From assembly GCA_965220615.1 (NCBI GenBank), contig CBDCQL010000002.1, positions 1,798,001 to 1,862,000 on the forward strand: 64,000 nucleotides of DNA, in the 5' to 3' direction. Positions within the stretch are counted from its first letter, which is position 1; every line of letters begins with the position of its first letter. The notes under the pieces are model-generated. The model was not told the DNA's origin and did no database searches. It was given only the letters and a program-made list of their open reading frames with translations. Source of the DNA: JAGWBD01 sp965220615 (lineage in GTDB: Bacteria; Chloroflexota; Anaerolineae; Aggregatilineales; Phototrophicaceae). Positions 1-8,878 of the stretch are shown piece after piece. The position numbers and the translations under genes were made by a program.

Positions 1-596
1 ACCAGGTGCTGGGCGCCCTGGCGTTGGCCGGTTCCCGACTGGACAACGTCATGCGCCGCGAGGCCTTCAGCGATGACGGCGACTTTCGTTACTGGCTCTA
101 CGCTGTGAACGCCGCCCTGCGTTTCCAGCCGACACCCGCCGACCGCGATCCCCGCCAGGCCGTCGTCTTCGGCGATTTCGCCCGCTTCCGGGGACACGCC
201 CTGGACGATATCCGCCTGTGGCCCGGGCGGGAACTGACACTGGCGCTGTTTTGGGAAGCCACGGACGTGGCAACGCAGGACTATTCGATCTTTGTACACC
301 TGCGCGACGGCGCGGGCAACCTGATCGCCAACTGGGATGGTCCGGTCGGGCTGGATGCAGCGGGCCGCTATTACTCAACCCTGCTGTGGGAACCGGGCGA
401 ATTCATCCGTGACGAACGTCTGCTACGCATACCGAAAAACGTGGACCCCTCGGCAGTGGATAGCCCCGGCCTGTGGATCGGCATCTACGACTGGCGCAGC
501 GACGGACGCCAAAGCCTCTCCATCGATGGCCAACCGGCCGGAAACAGCTTTCGCCTTGATGAACGCCTGGTCTTTCAGGCTGAGGCGCCGCCATGA
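1..596 (+). CDS. C-terminal part of a membrane glycosyltransferase-like protein (5' end outside window)
   Basis: The frame is open to the left edge of the window, so the gene starts upstream and only about 198 C-terminal residues are seen. They include a soluble segment that looks like a beta-sandwich (FARFRGHALDD, then LTLALFWEA, YSIFVHLRD, WIGIYDW). Segments of this type follow the multi-spanning membrane part of GT39/ArnT-like transferases in Chloroflexota, and the module may bind glycan outside the cell; that function is inference. No membrane segment remains in the visible part. The gene converges with the CHAD gene, 13 bases away. Confidence 0.5.
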   Translation, partial: QVLGALALAGSRLDNVMRREAFSDDGDFRYWLYAVNAALRFQPTPADRDPRQAVVFGDFARFRGHALDDIRLWPGRELTLALFWEATDVATQDYSIFVHLRDGAGNLIANWDGPVGLDAAGRYYSTLLWEPGEFIRDERLLRIPKNVDPSAVDSPGLWIGIYDWRSDGRQSLSIDGQPAGNSFRLDERLVFQAEAPP

Positions 597-609
597 TCGG
601 GGTGACAGG

Positions 610-1569
610 TCACAGCTGCAGCAGGGCCTCGGCCAGCAACTGACGACTCTCCCGGCTGGTGAAGCGTTCCCACGCGGCCGGAAAGGTCTCCAGCATGTGG
701 GCGCGCTCATCCTCCAGGTCGCGTCGATACGCGTAGAGAAATTCACAGGCCGCGAAGTCAAGCCCTGGCATCAACCTTGGCAACAGGCCCCGGGCGACGT
801 TGATGTCATTCAGTCGCCCGAGGTGGTCCTGCATCCATTTGAGTTCCCGGATGTAGTCCCTGGCCTCCGGCCCCAACAGGGCATCGAAGGTAGAGAGGGC
901 ATAGCGCAGTCGCTTGCATTGAATGCGCAGGGCGTGCAGCCGTTCGCTGTCGGCATCCGCAAGGTGGGGGCCATAGGCGAGCACCCGTGTCAATCGCTGC
1001 TGCACGAGTAGCGGCAAGACGTGACGTACCTGCTGCGCGACGATCCTTCCCGGCCTGGTCCTGGCGGTTCCCGCGCCGGGTGAGACCAGAAAATCCGTGT
1101 AATCGACCAGGAACTGTTCCCAGGAGTCGCTGTATAGCGCGAACAACAGTTTGCCGCGCAGTCCCGTCCTTTGCCGGTCCAGCGCTTCCAGACTCTGTTG
1201 CATTTCAGCAGTGTCGCCACGGTCGAGGGCCAGCAGGTCCTCACGTAGCACGTCCAGGTCGCGCACGGGGCCCGATGCGCGCATGACGCTGCGCATGGAA
1301 TCGTTGTGTCGTCGAATAACCCGCGTCCGGTACCAGGGGCGCAGCAGGCGCATGATGCTGCGTGACTTGCGCATGGCGACCCGCAGTTGGTGCAGGTCTT
1401 CAATGTCCGCGCCGCTGCGGCTGCCTTCCTCATGCGTCAGCACCTTGCGAAACTCCAGCAGCAGGACCTTGCGGCCGGCTTCCGTAACCGGGTCCTCCGT
1501 TCGCAACTCGCCGACGCTGGCCGTCAGCCGCTCGTCCAGTTCCCTGCGCAGTTCCTGCCCGCCGATCAA
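610..1569 (-). CDS. CHAD domain protein
   Basis: A 319-aa protein that is mostly a CHAD domain (conserved histidine alpha-helical domain, from about residue 40 to the end). Conserved features are LHQLRVAMRKSRS near residue 60, PVRDLDVLRE near 100, LHALRIQCKRLRYAL near 215 and LGRLNDINVARG near 255. CHAD domains bind inorganic polyphosphate, often on polyphosphate granules; here the domain stands alone, without a CYTH triphosphatase. The start is TTG at 1569, because no ATG precedes the domain and the N-terminus aligns with typical CHAD openings. A TATACT -10 element lies 36-41 bases upstream. Confidence 0.85.
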   Translation of the reverse strand: MIGGQELRRELDERLTASVGELRTEDPVTEAGRKVLLLEFRKVLTHEEGSRSGADIEDLHQLRVAMRKSRSIMRLLRPWYRTRVIRRHNDSMRSVMRASGPVRDLDVLREDLLALDRGDTAEMQQSLEALDRQRTGLRGKLLFALYSDSWEQFLVDYTDFLVSPGAGTARTRPGRIVAQQVRHVLPLLVQQRLTRVLAYGPHLADADSERLHALRIQCKRLRYALSTFDALLGPEARDYIRELKWMQDHLGRLNDINVARGLLPRLMPGLDFAACEFLYAYRRDLEDERAHMLETFPAAWERFTSRESRQLLAEALLQL

Positions 1570-1604
1570 GACCCCGTCGTTCCGCTTCTGCTTGTCCTGA
1601 CCCC

Positions 1605-1610
1605 AGTATA
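1605..1610 (-). promoter_or_regulatory. -10 element of the CHAD gene
   Basis: The minus strand reads TATACT, followed by GG. No good -35 hexamer is visible at the standard distance. The same hexamer precedes several other minus-strand genes here. Confidence 0.45.
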
Positions 1611-1645
1611 GCCCTTCCTGACCATGTCGTGGCGCGCTGTCACGC

Positions 1646-1651
1646 TATACT
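1646..1651 (+). promoter_or_regulatory. -10 element of the SDR gene
   Basis: The sequence GC-TATACT-GC lies 52 bases before the SDR start. It is divergent from the CHAD -10 element about 40 bases away. No clear -35 element is seen. Confidence 0.4.
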
Positions 1652-1702
1652 GCGCCGTACACAGGGGTCGGCAATGGCCGCCAATGGTCCTGAAGGGATA
1701 CC

Positions 1703-2491
1703 ATGAAAGCGGGCAGCATTGAAAACCGGGTCGCTCTGGTGACCGGCGCTTCCAGCGGCATCGGCCGCGCCACGACACTGGCCCTGCTTGGCGCCGGCAT
1801 TCACGTCATCGGCATGGCGCGCAATCCGGATCGACTGGCGCAACTCGCAGAAGACGCACGCGAGTTGCAGGGCGATTTGCTGGTCATCGCCGGCGACGTT
1901 ACGCGGCGCGCGGATGTCGCGCGGGCCGTAGAGCGCGGTATCGCCCGCTTTGGCCGTCTGGACATTCTGGTTGCCAATGCCGGCGTGGGCTTGCGAGGAG
2001 CGCTGGTTGACGCGGAGTGGGCCGCACTGGAGAGCCTGTTGCGCACCAACGTCGACGGCGTTCTGCACAGCGTTCGCGCCGCCGTGCCCGCCATGCGCGA
2101 GAGCGGCGACGGGCACATCATCACGATTTCGTCTGTAGCGGCCCCGCTGATCGTGCCCTACAGCGCCGCCTATGCCGCCAGCAAGGCCTTTCTGAGCAGC
2201 ATGGCGCATTCCCTGCGTCTTGAACTGGAGGACGAGCGCATTCTGGTGACGGACATGCTGATCGGGCGTACGGCCACGGAATTCGACTCGCGTCGTCTGG
2301 GCGCCGGAGCGCGCGAAGCGGGCAGCAGCCTGCCCGTCATGTCGGCCGAGGAAGTGGCCGGGGGCGTCCTCCGTGTCATCAGGCGACCGCGACGTTCCGC
2401 CACCCTGCGCCTGTTCGACCGTCTTGTACTGCTGGCCGGACGTCTGGCGCCGGACCTGCTGGGCCGCATGGCGCGGCGTCAGTACCGTTAG
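1703..2491 (+). CDS. short-chain dehydrogenase/reductase (SDR)
   Basis: A 262-aa classical SDR and probable NAD(P)H-dependent oxidoreductase. Visible motifs are the Rossmann TGASSGIG near residues 14-21, NAG in VANAGVG near 92, the catalytic Ser in ISSVAAP near 140 and YAASK near 155. The C-terminal tail is hydrophobic and basic (LVLLAGRLAP), which suggests membrane association as in DltE/SDR relatives acting on lipophilic substrates. The start ATG has AAGGGA upstream. The YbaK gene begins 8 bases after the stop, so the two are probably cotranscribed. The substrate cannot be told from sequence. Confidence 0.85.
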   Translation: MKAGSIENRVALVTGASSGIGRATTLALLGAGIHVIGMARNPDRLAQLAEDARELQGDLLVIAGDVTRRADVARAVERGIARFGRLDILVANAGVGLRGALVDAEWAALESLLRTNVDGVLHSVRAAVPAMRESGDGHIITISSVAAPLIVPYSAAYAASKAFLSSMAHSLRLELEDERILVTDMLIGRTATEFDSRRLGAGAREAGSSLPVMSAEEVAGGVLRVIRRPRRSATLRLFDRLVLLAGRLAPDLLGRMARRQYR

Positions 2492-2498
2492 GTTGCCC

Positions 2499-2984
2499 GT
2501 GGCCAAAAGACTGAACGCCACCCGTCTTTTGCAGCAGCGCCGCATCCCCTTCACAGCCCTGAACTACGATGCAAGCCGCTTCCTCGATGCCGAAGCAGTG
2601 GCGGACCTGCTCAACGTGCCGTCCGGGATCGTTTACAAGACCCTGGTCCTGGAATCCGCCGCTGGCGGCAAACCCCTGCTGGCCCTGATCGCCGCCGACC
2701 GCGCCCTGGACCTGAAACGTCTGGCGGCACTCAGCGGCCAGCGCAAGCTGCGTCTCGCCGCGCGCGACCGCGCCGAACAGCTGACCGGGATGCAGATCGG
2801 CGGCATCAGCGCCCTGGCGCTGGCGCACCGTCGCTGGCCGGTCTGGCTGGACGAAGCGGCGCGCGAGCATGGAGAACTGCTGCTCAGCGCCGGCGAGCGC
2901 GGCCAGCAACTGCGCCTCTCAACGACGGCGCTCATCAAGTTGACCGGGGCGCGCATGGCTGCCATCAGCCGCGCCAGAGTATGA
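2499..2984 (+). CDS. ybaK: YbaK/EbsC-type aminoacyl-tRNA deacylase, probably Cys-tRNA(Pro)
   Basis: A 161-aa protein of the YbaK/ProX trans-editing family. It resembles YbaK in length, in the opening (TRLLQQRRIPFTALNYD), in the central VYKTLVLES with the conserved Lys, and in the last segment (STTALIKLTGA). The family hydrolyses Cys mis-attached to tRNA-Pro. The frame is open well upstream, but that part overlaps the SDR gene, so GTG at 2499 (or TTG at 2493) is chosen. The only ProS in the window lacks a bacterial-type cis-editing insert, so a trans-editing partner makes sense (inference). Confidence 0.8.
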   Translation: MAKRLNATRLLQQRRIPFTALNYDASRFLDAEAVADLLNVPSGIVYKTLVLESAAGGKPLLALIAADRALDLKRLAALSGQRKLRLAARDRAEQLTGMQIGGISALALAHRRWPVWLDEAAREHGELLLSAGERGQQLRLSTTALIKLTGARMAAISRARV

Positions 2985-3031
2985 AACCCCCTGGCGCAAC
3001 TCGCTGCGCGCATGGGCTATGGACCTGGTGA

Positions 3032-4000
3032 CTAGCGCGACAGGACGTGCGCCAGATCATAGTACCAGTCGCTCGTGTGACGTTCATTGACGACGACCTC
3101 GGCCAGCGGGACCTGATGGATTTCGCGGCCCTGCATACCGAGCATCACGCCGCTCTGACCGTCTCGCAGGGCTTCCAGCGCGCGCATGCCCAGGATGGAG
3201 GCCAGGCGCCGGTCGAAGGCCGAAGGCCGTCCGCCACGCTGCATGTGTCCCAGAATCGACAGGCGGATCTCAAAGCCCACGTGCGGATGGGATTCGAGGA
3301 ACTCGGCCAGTCTGGTGGTGGAAACGGACGCGCCTTCCGCGATTACGGCGATGGCGTGCGACTTGCCGCGCGTGTAGCAGTCGATCAGCGAGTCGGCGAT
3401 CTCCTCCATGGTGACCTCGCGCTCGGGCGTGACCACGATCTCCGCGCCGCCAAGAATGCTGCTCATCAGCGCCAGATAGCCGCTGTTGCGGCCCATCACC
3501 TCAACGAGAAAGGCGCGCTGGTGTGAAGTTGCCGTGTCGCGGATGCGGTCCAGCGCATCGATGATGGTGTTGAGCGCCGTGTCGACGCCAATGCTCATGT
3601 CCGTGCCCCAGATGTCGTTGTCGATGCTGCCGGGTACGCCCACTGCCCTGAATCCAAGGTCATGCAAGGCCATGGCGCCCGCCATGCTGCCGCCGCCACC
3701 AATCACCACCATGCCTTCAATGCCTGCCTCATTCAGACGGCGGAGGGCTTTCCTCTGGCCGGACAGCGTACGAAATCCCTCATCGCGCGCGGTCTGCAAG
3801 ACCGTGCCGCCACGCTGCAGAATGCCGCTGACGGCCACGCTGTCCAATAGCTGAAAGTCGCCGTTGAGACAGCCGCCAAAGGCCTGACGCACGCCCAGTA
3901 CCTCGATACCGAACTCCAGAGCCGTGCGCACCACGGCGCGAATGGCTGCATTCATGCCAGGGGCATCGCCGCCGCTGGTCATCACTGCAATGCGCTTCAT
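3032..4000 (-). CDS. pfkA: 6-phosphofructokinase (PfkA family) with altered GGDGS motif
   Basis: A 322-aa group A phosphofructokinase that phosphorylates fructose 6-phosphate in glycolysis. Conserved are GGDAPGMNAAIR near the start, PGSIDNDI with the catalytic Asp, the substrate motif VEVMGRNSGYLAL and LGHMQRGGRPSAFDRRLA. Where ATP-dependent enzymes have GGDGS, this one reads IGGGGS (nucleotides about 3681-3698). The Asp that normally helps bind Mg-nucleotide is therefore Gly, and it is not the GGED of pyrophosphate enzymes. The gene lies 44 bases after dnaE on the same strand and is probably cotranscribed. The fold is certain; the phosphoryl donor and activity are less so. Confidence 0.9.
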   Translation of the reverse strand: MKRIAVMTSGGDAPGMNAAIRAVVRTALEFGIEVLGVRQAFGGCLNGDFQLLDSVAVSGILQRGGTVLQTARDEGFRTLSGQRKALRRLNEAGIEGMVVIGGGGSMAGAMALHDLGFRAVGVPGSIDNDIWGTDMSIGVDTALNTIIDALDRIRDTATSHQRAFLVEVMGRNSGYLALMSSILGGAEIVVTPEREVTMEEIADSLIDCYTRGKSHAIAVIAEGASVSTTRLAEFLESHPHVGFEIRLSILGHMQRGGRPSAFDRRLASILGMRALEALRDGQSGVMLGMQGREIHQVPLAEVVVNERHTSDWYYDLAHVLSR

Positions 4001-4044
4001 TGCCCTGTATCCCTTTCCGCAGTGAGAATCCGTCCGACCCTGCC

Positions 4045-7000
4045 TCAGTCCGGCTGGCCGGCCGTTGAATCTGTCCTCTCCAGGCCCAGGTTTCCCGCGC
4101 CCAAGATTTCACGCAGGGTGACCATCATTTCTTCGCAAATGCCAACGCGCGTCTCAAAGTCCAGTCGCAAGGGTTGCTCTCCGGACTCCACGACGACGCA
4201 GAAACTGTCCTCGCCCGGCCAGGAGCAAATGGTGTTGACGATGCGCTCCAGACGCCTCTGGTCGCGGCGGGCATCGTCGCTGCGCGAAAAACGCACGGTC
4301 AACAGGCGTGTGGCGTGGGGTTCCGGCGCATCCGCCGACGAAACGTCGGAGGCGTCGCTGTCTTCAGGTTCTTGCTCAGGGTCCGCTTCGCCCTGCTGCG
4401 CCGGGGCCGGACTTTCCGCTTCAGCTTCCTGCGGGACAGGATCAACTGCGGGCGAAACTGCCGCTGCAGCGCTCGCCTCCACACCCTCGTCCGGCGCTGC
4501 GAAATCCTCCCTGGCTGAAGGGGCAATGTCAGGGGGCGGCGCGAACCCGGTTACCGTTTCTGGTGGCGGTGCAAAGTCGGCGACCGGCGGAGGGGCAAAG
4601 TCATCGGGCGCCGGAGGCTGCGCTTCCAGGGGCGCGGCCACGTCCTCGTCCTGGATTTCCAGCACAGTGAAGTTGTCCTTGACCTCGTCCGCGATGACCT
4701 GCGGCGCCCCGCGCGAACTGTCCAGCTTGCCGCGCACGTGAATAACGCGTCCCTGCCCGACCAGTTCCTGACAACGCTTCCAGGTGCGCGGGAAGATCGT
4801 CACGTCGATCGTCGCCGCCGATTCCCGCCAGTCCTCCAGTTGCGCGATGCACATTCGCTCGCCCCGCTTCGTGAGCAGGGTGCGCATGCCGACGACTTCC
4901 CCGGCAACGATGACCGGACGGTCATGCAGCCCGTAGCCCTCCGCCACCAGTTCAGCGATGTCGCGCGTGCCGGCCTGTTGCAAGGCGCTGCGAAAGCGGT
5001 CGACGGGTCGTCCGCTGAGGTAAATCCCCAGCAGTTCCCGTTCCTGTTCCAGCAGTTCACGCTCGCTGAGGACGCTGTGTTGCGGCAGATTGCCCAGCAT
5101 CTCGTCAGACATCCCGGCCTGCTCGCCAAACAGGTTCGTCTGGCCAATTTCGCGGTCGCGATGCCAGCGCGCGCTGAAGCCCAGCAGGCGTTCGCTGGCG
5201 GCCAGCAACCGCCCCCGCTCGCCAAAATCGCGCAGGGCGCCCACGGTGGCCAGACTCTCCAGCGATCGGCGACCCGTCTGGCGCAGATCCACCCGCTTGC
5301 AAAAGTCCTCCAGGTCCGTAAAACTGCCATCCCGCTCCCGCGAATCGATGACCTGCTGCAGCGAACCGGCGCCGGCCCCGCGAATGGCGGCCAGGCCGAA
5401 GCGAATGCCGCGTCGTCCGCTCTCGTCGGGCTGGATGTCAAAGTCCAGTCGGCTGTGATTGACGTCCGGTGGCAGGACCGGAATGCCCAGGCGACGACAT
5501 TCCTCCATGTAGCCGGCGATGCGGTTGGCGTCATCCCGATGCACGCTCAACAGGGCGCACATGTATTCCTCGGGGTAGTGGCACTTGAGGAAGGCCGTCT
5601 GCAGGGTGATGACGGCGTAATCCGTCGCATGCGCCTTGTTGAAGCCATAGTTGGCGAAGAAAGCGATGTCGTCGAATATCTTGCCGGCCACGCCTTCGTC
5701 GATGCCGTGCTGCGGCCCGCGCTGCAGAAAGATCTCGCGGTGCTTCACGAGGTCTTCCTCGCGTTTGTAGGAGACCGCCTTGCGCATCGTGTCGCTTTCC
5801 GCCAGTTCGTAGCCGAAGAGCTGCGAGGCGATCTCCATGATCTGTTCCTGGTACACGATGATGCCGCAGGTCTCCTCAAGAATGGACTTTAGCGACTCAT
5901 GGTGATAGGTGATGTCCTCTTCCCCGCGCAGGCGTCGGTTGTAGGTGGCGATGTAGTCCATCGGCCCGGGTCGGTAGAGGGCAATGCCTGCGACGATGTT
6001 CTCGAAGCGCTGCGGCCGCATGTCGCGCAGCATGAGTTGCATGCCTTCGCTCTCCACCTGGAACATGCCGACCGTCTCCCCCCGCCCCAGCAGGGCGAAG
6101 GTCTCGTCCAGCATTCGTTCGGCCTCGGCGTCCCCCTCGACCATCTCGTGCCGGAAAGGGATGTTTTCCATGGTGTAGGCGATGCCCTGATGCTGGAGAA
6201 TCAGGTCGCAGGCGCGGCGCAAAATGGTCAGCGTGGACAGACCGAGAAAATCGATTTTCAGCAGGCCAATCGATTCGCAGGTCTCCATCGTGAATTGCGT
6301 GACCGCGCGAATGTCGGCGCTGTCGCTGCCGCGCGTGGGCCGGTGCAGCGGAATGGTCTCGACCAGCGGCCGGTCGCCGATGATGATGCCGGCGGCATGC
6401 GTCGACACGTGGCGGCTGATGCCCTGCAGCGACTCCGCGGTGTCCAGAATGCGCCGGACCTCCTCGTCGCGGCTCGCCAGATCCTTGAGTTCGGGCGTGG
6501 CCTCCACATACTCCGGCAGGGGTTTGGGCCGGGGCTCCTGCGGAATCAACCGCGCGATCTGGTTAACCCGCTCCAGCGGAATCTCCAGCGCGCGGCCCAC
6601 GTCCCTCACCGCCGCCCGCGGCCCCAGGGTGCCGAAGGTGATGATGGCGGCGACCTTGTCCTCGCCGTATTTGCGCGCTGCATAGCTGATCATTTCCGCG
6701 CGGCGGTCATCCGGATAGTCCAGATCGATGTCCGGCATGCTGATGCGGCCGGGATTTAGAAAACGTTCAAAGATCAGGCCATCGCGAATCGGGTTGATTT
6801 CCGTGATGCCCAGACAGTAAGCCGCCACGCTGCCGGTGCCGGAGCCGCGCACGTTCCACCAGATGTCCGCCTCCCGCGCGAACTCACAAAGGTCCCACAC
6901 GATGAGGAAATAGGTGTCGAAACCCATGTCATGGATCAGGCCCAGTTCATGGTCCAACCGCGCCCGCAGACGGCTGTCGTCCATCGCCCGCTCGCCGAAG

Positions 7001-7938
7001 CGCCAGCGCAACCCCTTTTCGCAGAGATGTCGCAGCCAGCTCTGCGCGTCATGGCCGGGAGGCACCGGAAAGGCGGGGAGCTGGTAACCCTTCATGTCCA
7101 GGTCCAGTTGACACATCTCCGCGACCAGCAGGGTGTTTTTCAACGCCTCACCGTCGTTGATCTCGCCGAAGGCGGCCCACATCTCCTGCGGCGACGCCAG
7201 GTGATAGCTGGGGTCGGACATCCGCATGCGGTTCTGTTCCGCCTTTTGCGACCCGGTCTGGATGCACAGCAGGGTGTCGTGCGAGTCGTGATCGCACTCA
7301 TGCACGTAATGCACGTCGTTGGTGGCCAGCAGGGGCGCGCCGAGCCTGCGGCGGTTCTCGACCAGCCAGCTGTTGACCTGACGCAGTTCGGGGATGTCGT
7401 GATGCTGCAACTCCAGGAAGAAGTTCTCGCGGCCAAAGACGTCCTGGTGCCAGCCGACGAGCTCGCGCGCAGCCTCCTCCTGGCCATCCATCAGCAGCGC
7501 CGGTATTTCGCCGGCGAGACAGCCGGTGGTGGCGATCAGGCCCCCGGCGTGCCCGGCCAGGAAGTCGCGATCGATGCGTGGATTGTAATAAAAGCCCTCC
7601 AGCTGGGCGGCGGAGGCGATTTGCAGCAGGTTGCGGTAGCCCTGATCGTTGCGCGCCAGCAGCAACAAATGCGCGGCCCTGCGGTCCAGCGCCGGGTCGC
7701 GATCGCGCATGCCCCGCGGCGCCATGTAGGCTTCCATGCCGATGACCGGATGGATGCCTTTGGCCCTGCAGGCGCGATAGAAATCGATCGCGCCGAACAT
7801 CGCCCCGTGATCGCTGATGGCCAGCGATCCCATGCCCAGTTCGGCGGCGCGCGCCACCAGATCGTCGATGCGACCCAGCCCGTCCAGCAGCGAAAACTGG
7901 CTGTGGACGTGAAGGTGCACAAAGTCTTTGCCGGCCAT
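4045..7938 (-). CDS. dnaE: DNA polymerase III alpha subunit
   Basis: A replicative polymerase of 1297 aa. It starts with a PHP domain (FVHLHVHSQFSLLDG, ISDHGAMFG), followed by the C-family palm with MPDIDLDYPDDRR and LLKIDFLGL carrying the three catalytic Asp residues, then fingers, a helix-hairpin-helix region and an OB fold. Residues about 1095-1210 form an acidic, Pro/Ala-rich linker with repeated DFAPPP units, leading to a final folded segment of about 85 residues. The frame is open 85 codons further upstream, but that part overlaps mutM. The ATG at 7938 has GGGAG four bases before it. A TATACT -10 lies 30 bases upstream. Confidence 0.95.
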   Translation of the reverse strand: MAGKDFVHLHVHSQFSLLDGLGRIDDLVARAAELGMGSLAISDHGAMFGAIDFYRACRAKGIHPVIGMEAYMAPRGMRDRDPALDRRAAHLLLLARNDQGYRNLLQIASAAQLEGFYYNPRIDRDFLAGHAGGLIATTGCLAGEIPALLMDGQEEAARELVGWHQDVFGRENFFLELQHHDIPELRQVNSWLVENRRRLGAPLLATNDVHYVHECDHDSHDTLLCIQTGSQKAEQNRMRMSDPSYHLASPQEMWAAFGEINDGEALKNTLLVAEMCQLDLDMKGYQLPAFPVPPGHDAQSWLRHLCEKGLRWRFGERAMDDSRLRARLDHELGLIHDMGFDTYFLIVWDLCEFAREADIWWNVRGSGTGSVAAYCLGITEINPIRDGLIFERFLNPGRISMPDIDLDYPDDRRAEMISYAARKYGEDKVAAIITFGTLGPRAAVRDVGRALEIPLERVNQIARLIPQEPRPKPLPEYVEATPELKDLASRDEEVRRILDTAESLQGISRHVSTHAAGIIIGDRPLVETIPLHRPTRGSDSADIRAVTQFTMETCESIGLLKIDFLGLSTLTILRRACDLILQHQGIAYTMENIPFRHEMVEGDAEAERMLDETFALLGRGETVGMFQVESEGMQLMLRDMRPQRFENIVAGIALYRPGPMDYIATYNRRLRGEEDITYHHESLKSILEETCGIIVYQEQIMEIASQLFGYELAESDTMRKAVSYKREEDLVKHREIFLQRGPQHGIDEGVAGKIFDDIAFFANYGFNKAHATDYAVITLQTAFLKCHYPEEYMCALLSVHRDDANRIAGYMEECRRLGIPVLPPDVNHSRLDFDIQPDESGRRGIRFGLAAIRGAGAGSLQQVIDSRERDGSFTDLEDFCKRVDLRQTGRRSLESLATVGALRDFGERGRLLAASERLLGFSARWHRDREIGQTNLFGEQAGMSDEMLGNLPQHSVLSERELLEQERELLGIYLSGRPVDRFRSALQQAGTRDIAELVAEGYGLHDRPVIVAGEVVGMRTLLTKRGERMCIAQLEDWRESAATIDVTIFPRTWKRCQELVGQGRVIHVRGKLDSSRGAPQVIADEVKDNFTVLEIQDEDVAAPLEAQPPAPDDFAPPPVADFAPPPETVTGFAPPPDIAPSAREDFAAPDEGVEASAAAAVSPAVDPVPQEAEAESPAPAQQGEADPEQEPEDSDASDVSSADAPEPHATRLLTVRFSRSDDARRDQRRLERIVNTICSWPGEDSFCVVVESGEQPLRLDFETRVGICEEMMVTLREILGAGNLGLERTDSTAGQPD

Positions 7939-7967
7939 GAAACTCCCGAATGCGCGAGACGCGCGCG

Positions 7968-7973
7968 AGTATA
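7968..7973 (-). promoter_or_regulatory. -10 element of dnaE-pfkA
   Basis: The minus strand reads TATACT, 30 bases before the dnaE ATG. The -35 region is not recognisable. A separate plus-strand TTGACC at 7999-8004, with CAGAGT 17 bases later, could serve mutM. Confidence 0.4.
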
Positions 7974-8056
7974 CCATCAGACCCCCCGTCGACGCGGCTT
8001 GACCCTCGCACGCCTTTCCGGCAGAGTCGACAAATCCTGGTTGGCGGAGAGGCCGC

Positions 8057-8878
8057 ATGCCGGAATTGCCGGAAGTCGAGATGGTCGCCCGTGGCCTGCG
8101 CCAGCCACTGACGGGCCGCCGCGTCACAGGCCTGTGGAGCGACTGGCCGCGGGTCATGCACAGCCCGCAGCAGGAGGAATTCTCCGCCCGCATCGACGGT
8201 CAGGTCTTCCGTTCAATTGAGCGCCGCGGCAAGTACCTGCTCTGCGCGCTGGACAGCGAGACCCTCATCGTGCATCTGCGCATGACCGGCCGGCTCTACG
8301 TCGCTGCCAACGAGGCCCGGTTCGACGCTGATCGCTGGGTGCACTTCCGCCTGCAACTGGACGGCGGGCAGCAGCTGCGTTTTTCGGACGCGCGCAAGTT
8401 TGGGCGCGTCTGGCTGACGTCGGACCCCGCCACGGTCACCGGCGCGCTGGGGCCGGAACCGCTGTCGCGTCAGTTCACTTCACGCTGGCTGCGCGGGCGT
8501 CTGGGCGAGCGCAGTCGCGCCATCAAGCCGCTGCTGCTGGACCAGAGATTCCTCGCCGGCGTCGGCAACATCTACGCCGACGAGGCGCTCAATCGCGCCC
8601 GCATCCATCCCCTGCGGCCGGCCAACAGCCTCGACCAGGCCGAGGCAGCGGCTCTGCATCGCGCCCTGCGCGCGGCCCTGCGCGCCGGAATAAAACACGA
8701 GGGCGCCAGCATCAACTGGTATCGCAAGCCGGATGGCTCACGCGGCGACTCGCAGAGCCACTTCCGCGTCTATGGCCGCGCGGGGCAGCCCTGTCCGCGC
8801 TGCGGCGCGCCGGTCCAAAAGACGGTGGTGGCCCAGCGCGGCACACACTTTTGCCCGCGCTGTCAGGCGCCGCCCTGA
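8057..8878 (+). CDS. mutM: formamidopyrimidine-DNA glycosylase
   Basis: A 273-aa Fpg/MutM that removes 8-oxoguanine and formamidopyrimidines in base excision repair. The catalytic N-terminus is intact (MPELPEVE: Pro and Glu after Met removal). Also present are the RRGKYLL lysine, the helix-two-turn-helix LAGVGNIYADEALNRARIHP and a C-terminal zinc finger with CPRC and CPRC pairs flanking AQRGTHF. Length is normal. GGAGAGG precedes the start by four bases. It is divergent from dnaE and its 3' end overlaps the convergent hydrolase gene by 16 bases. Confidence 0.96.
   Translation: MPELPEVEMVARGLRQPLTGRRVTGLWSDWPRVMHSPQQEEFSARIDGQVFRSIERRGKYLLCALDSETLIVHLRMTGRLYVAANEARFDADRWVHFRLQLDGGQQLRFSDARKFGRVWLTSDPATVTGALGPEPLSRQFTSRWLRGRLGERSRAIKPLLLDQRFLAGVGNIYADEALNRARIHPLRPANSLDQAEAAALHRALRAALRAGIKHEGASINWYRKPDGSRGDSQSHFRVYGRAGQPCPRCGAPVQKTVVAQRGTHFCPRCQAPP

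Noticed and set aside
7939..8193. 85-codon N-terminal extension of dnaE
   Set aside because: It runs into mutM on the other strand, is unlike DnaE, and the ATG at 7938 has a good ribosome site.
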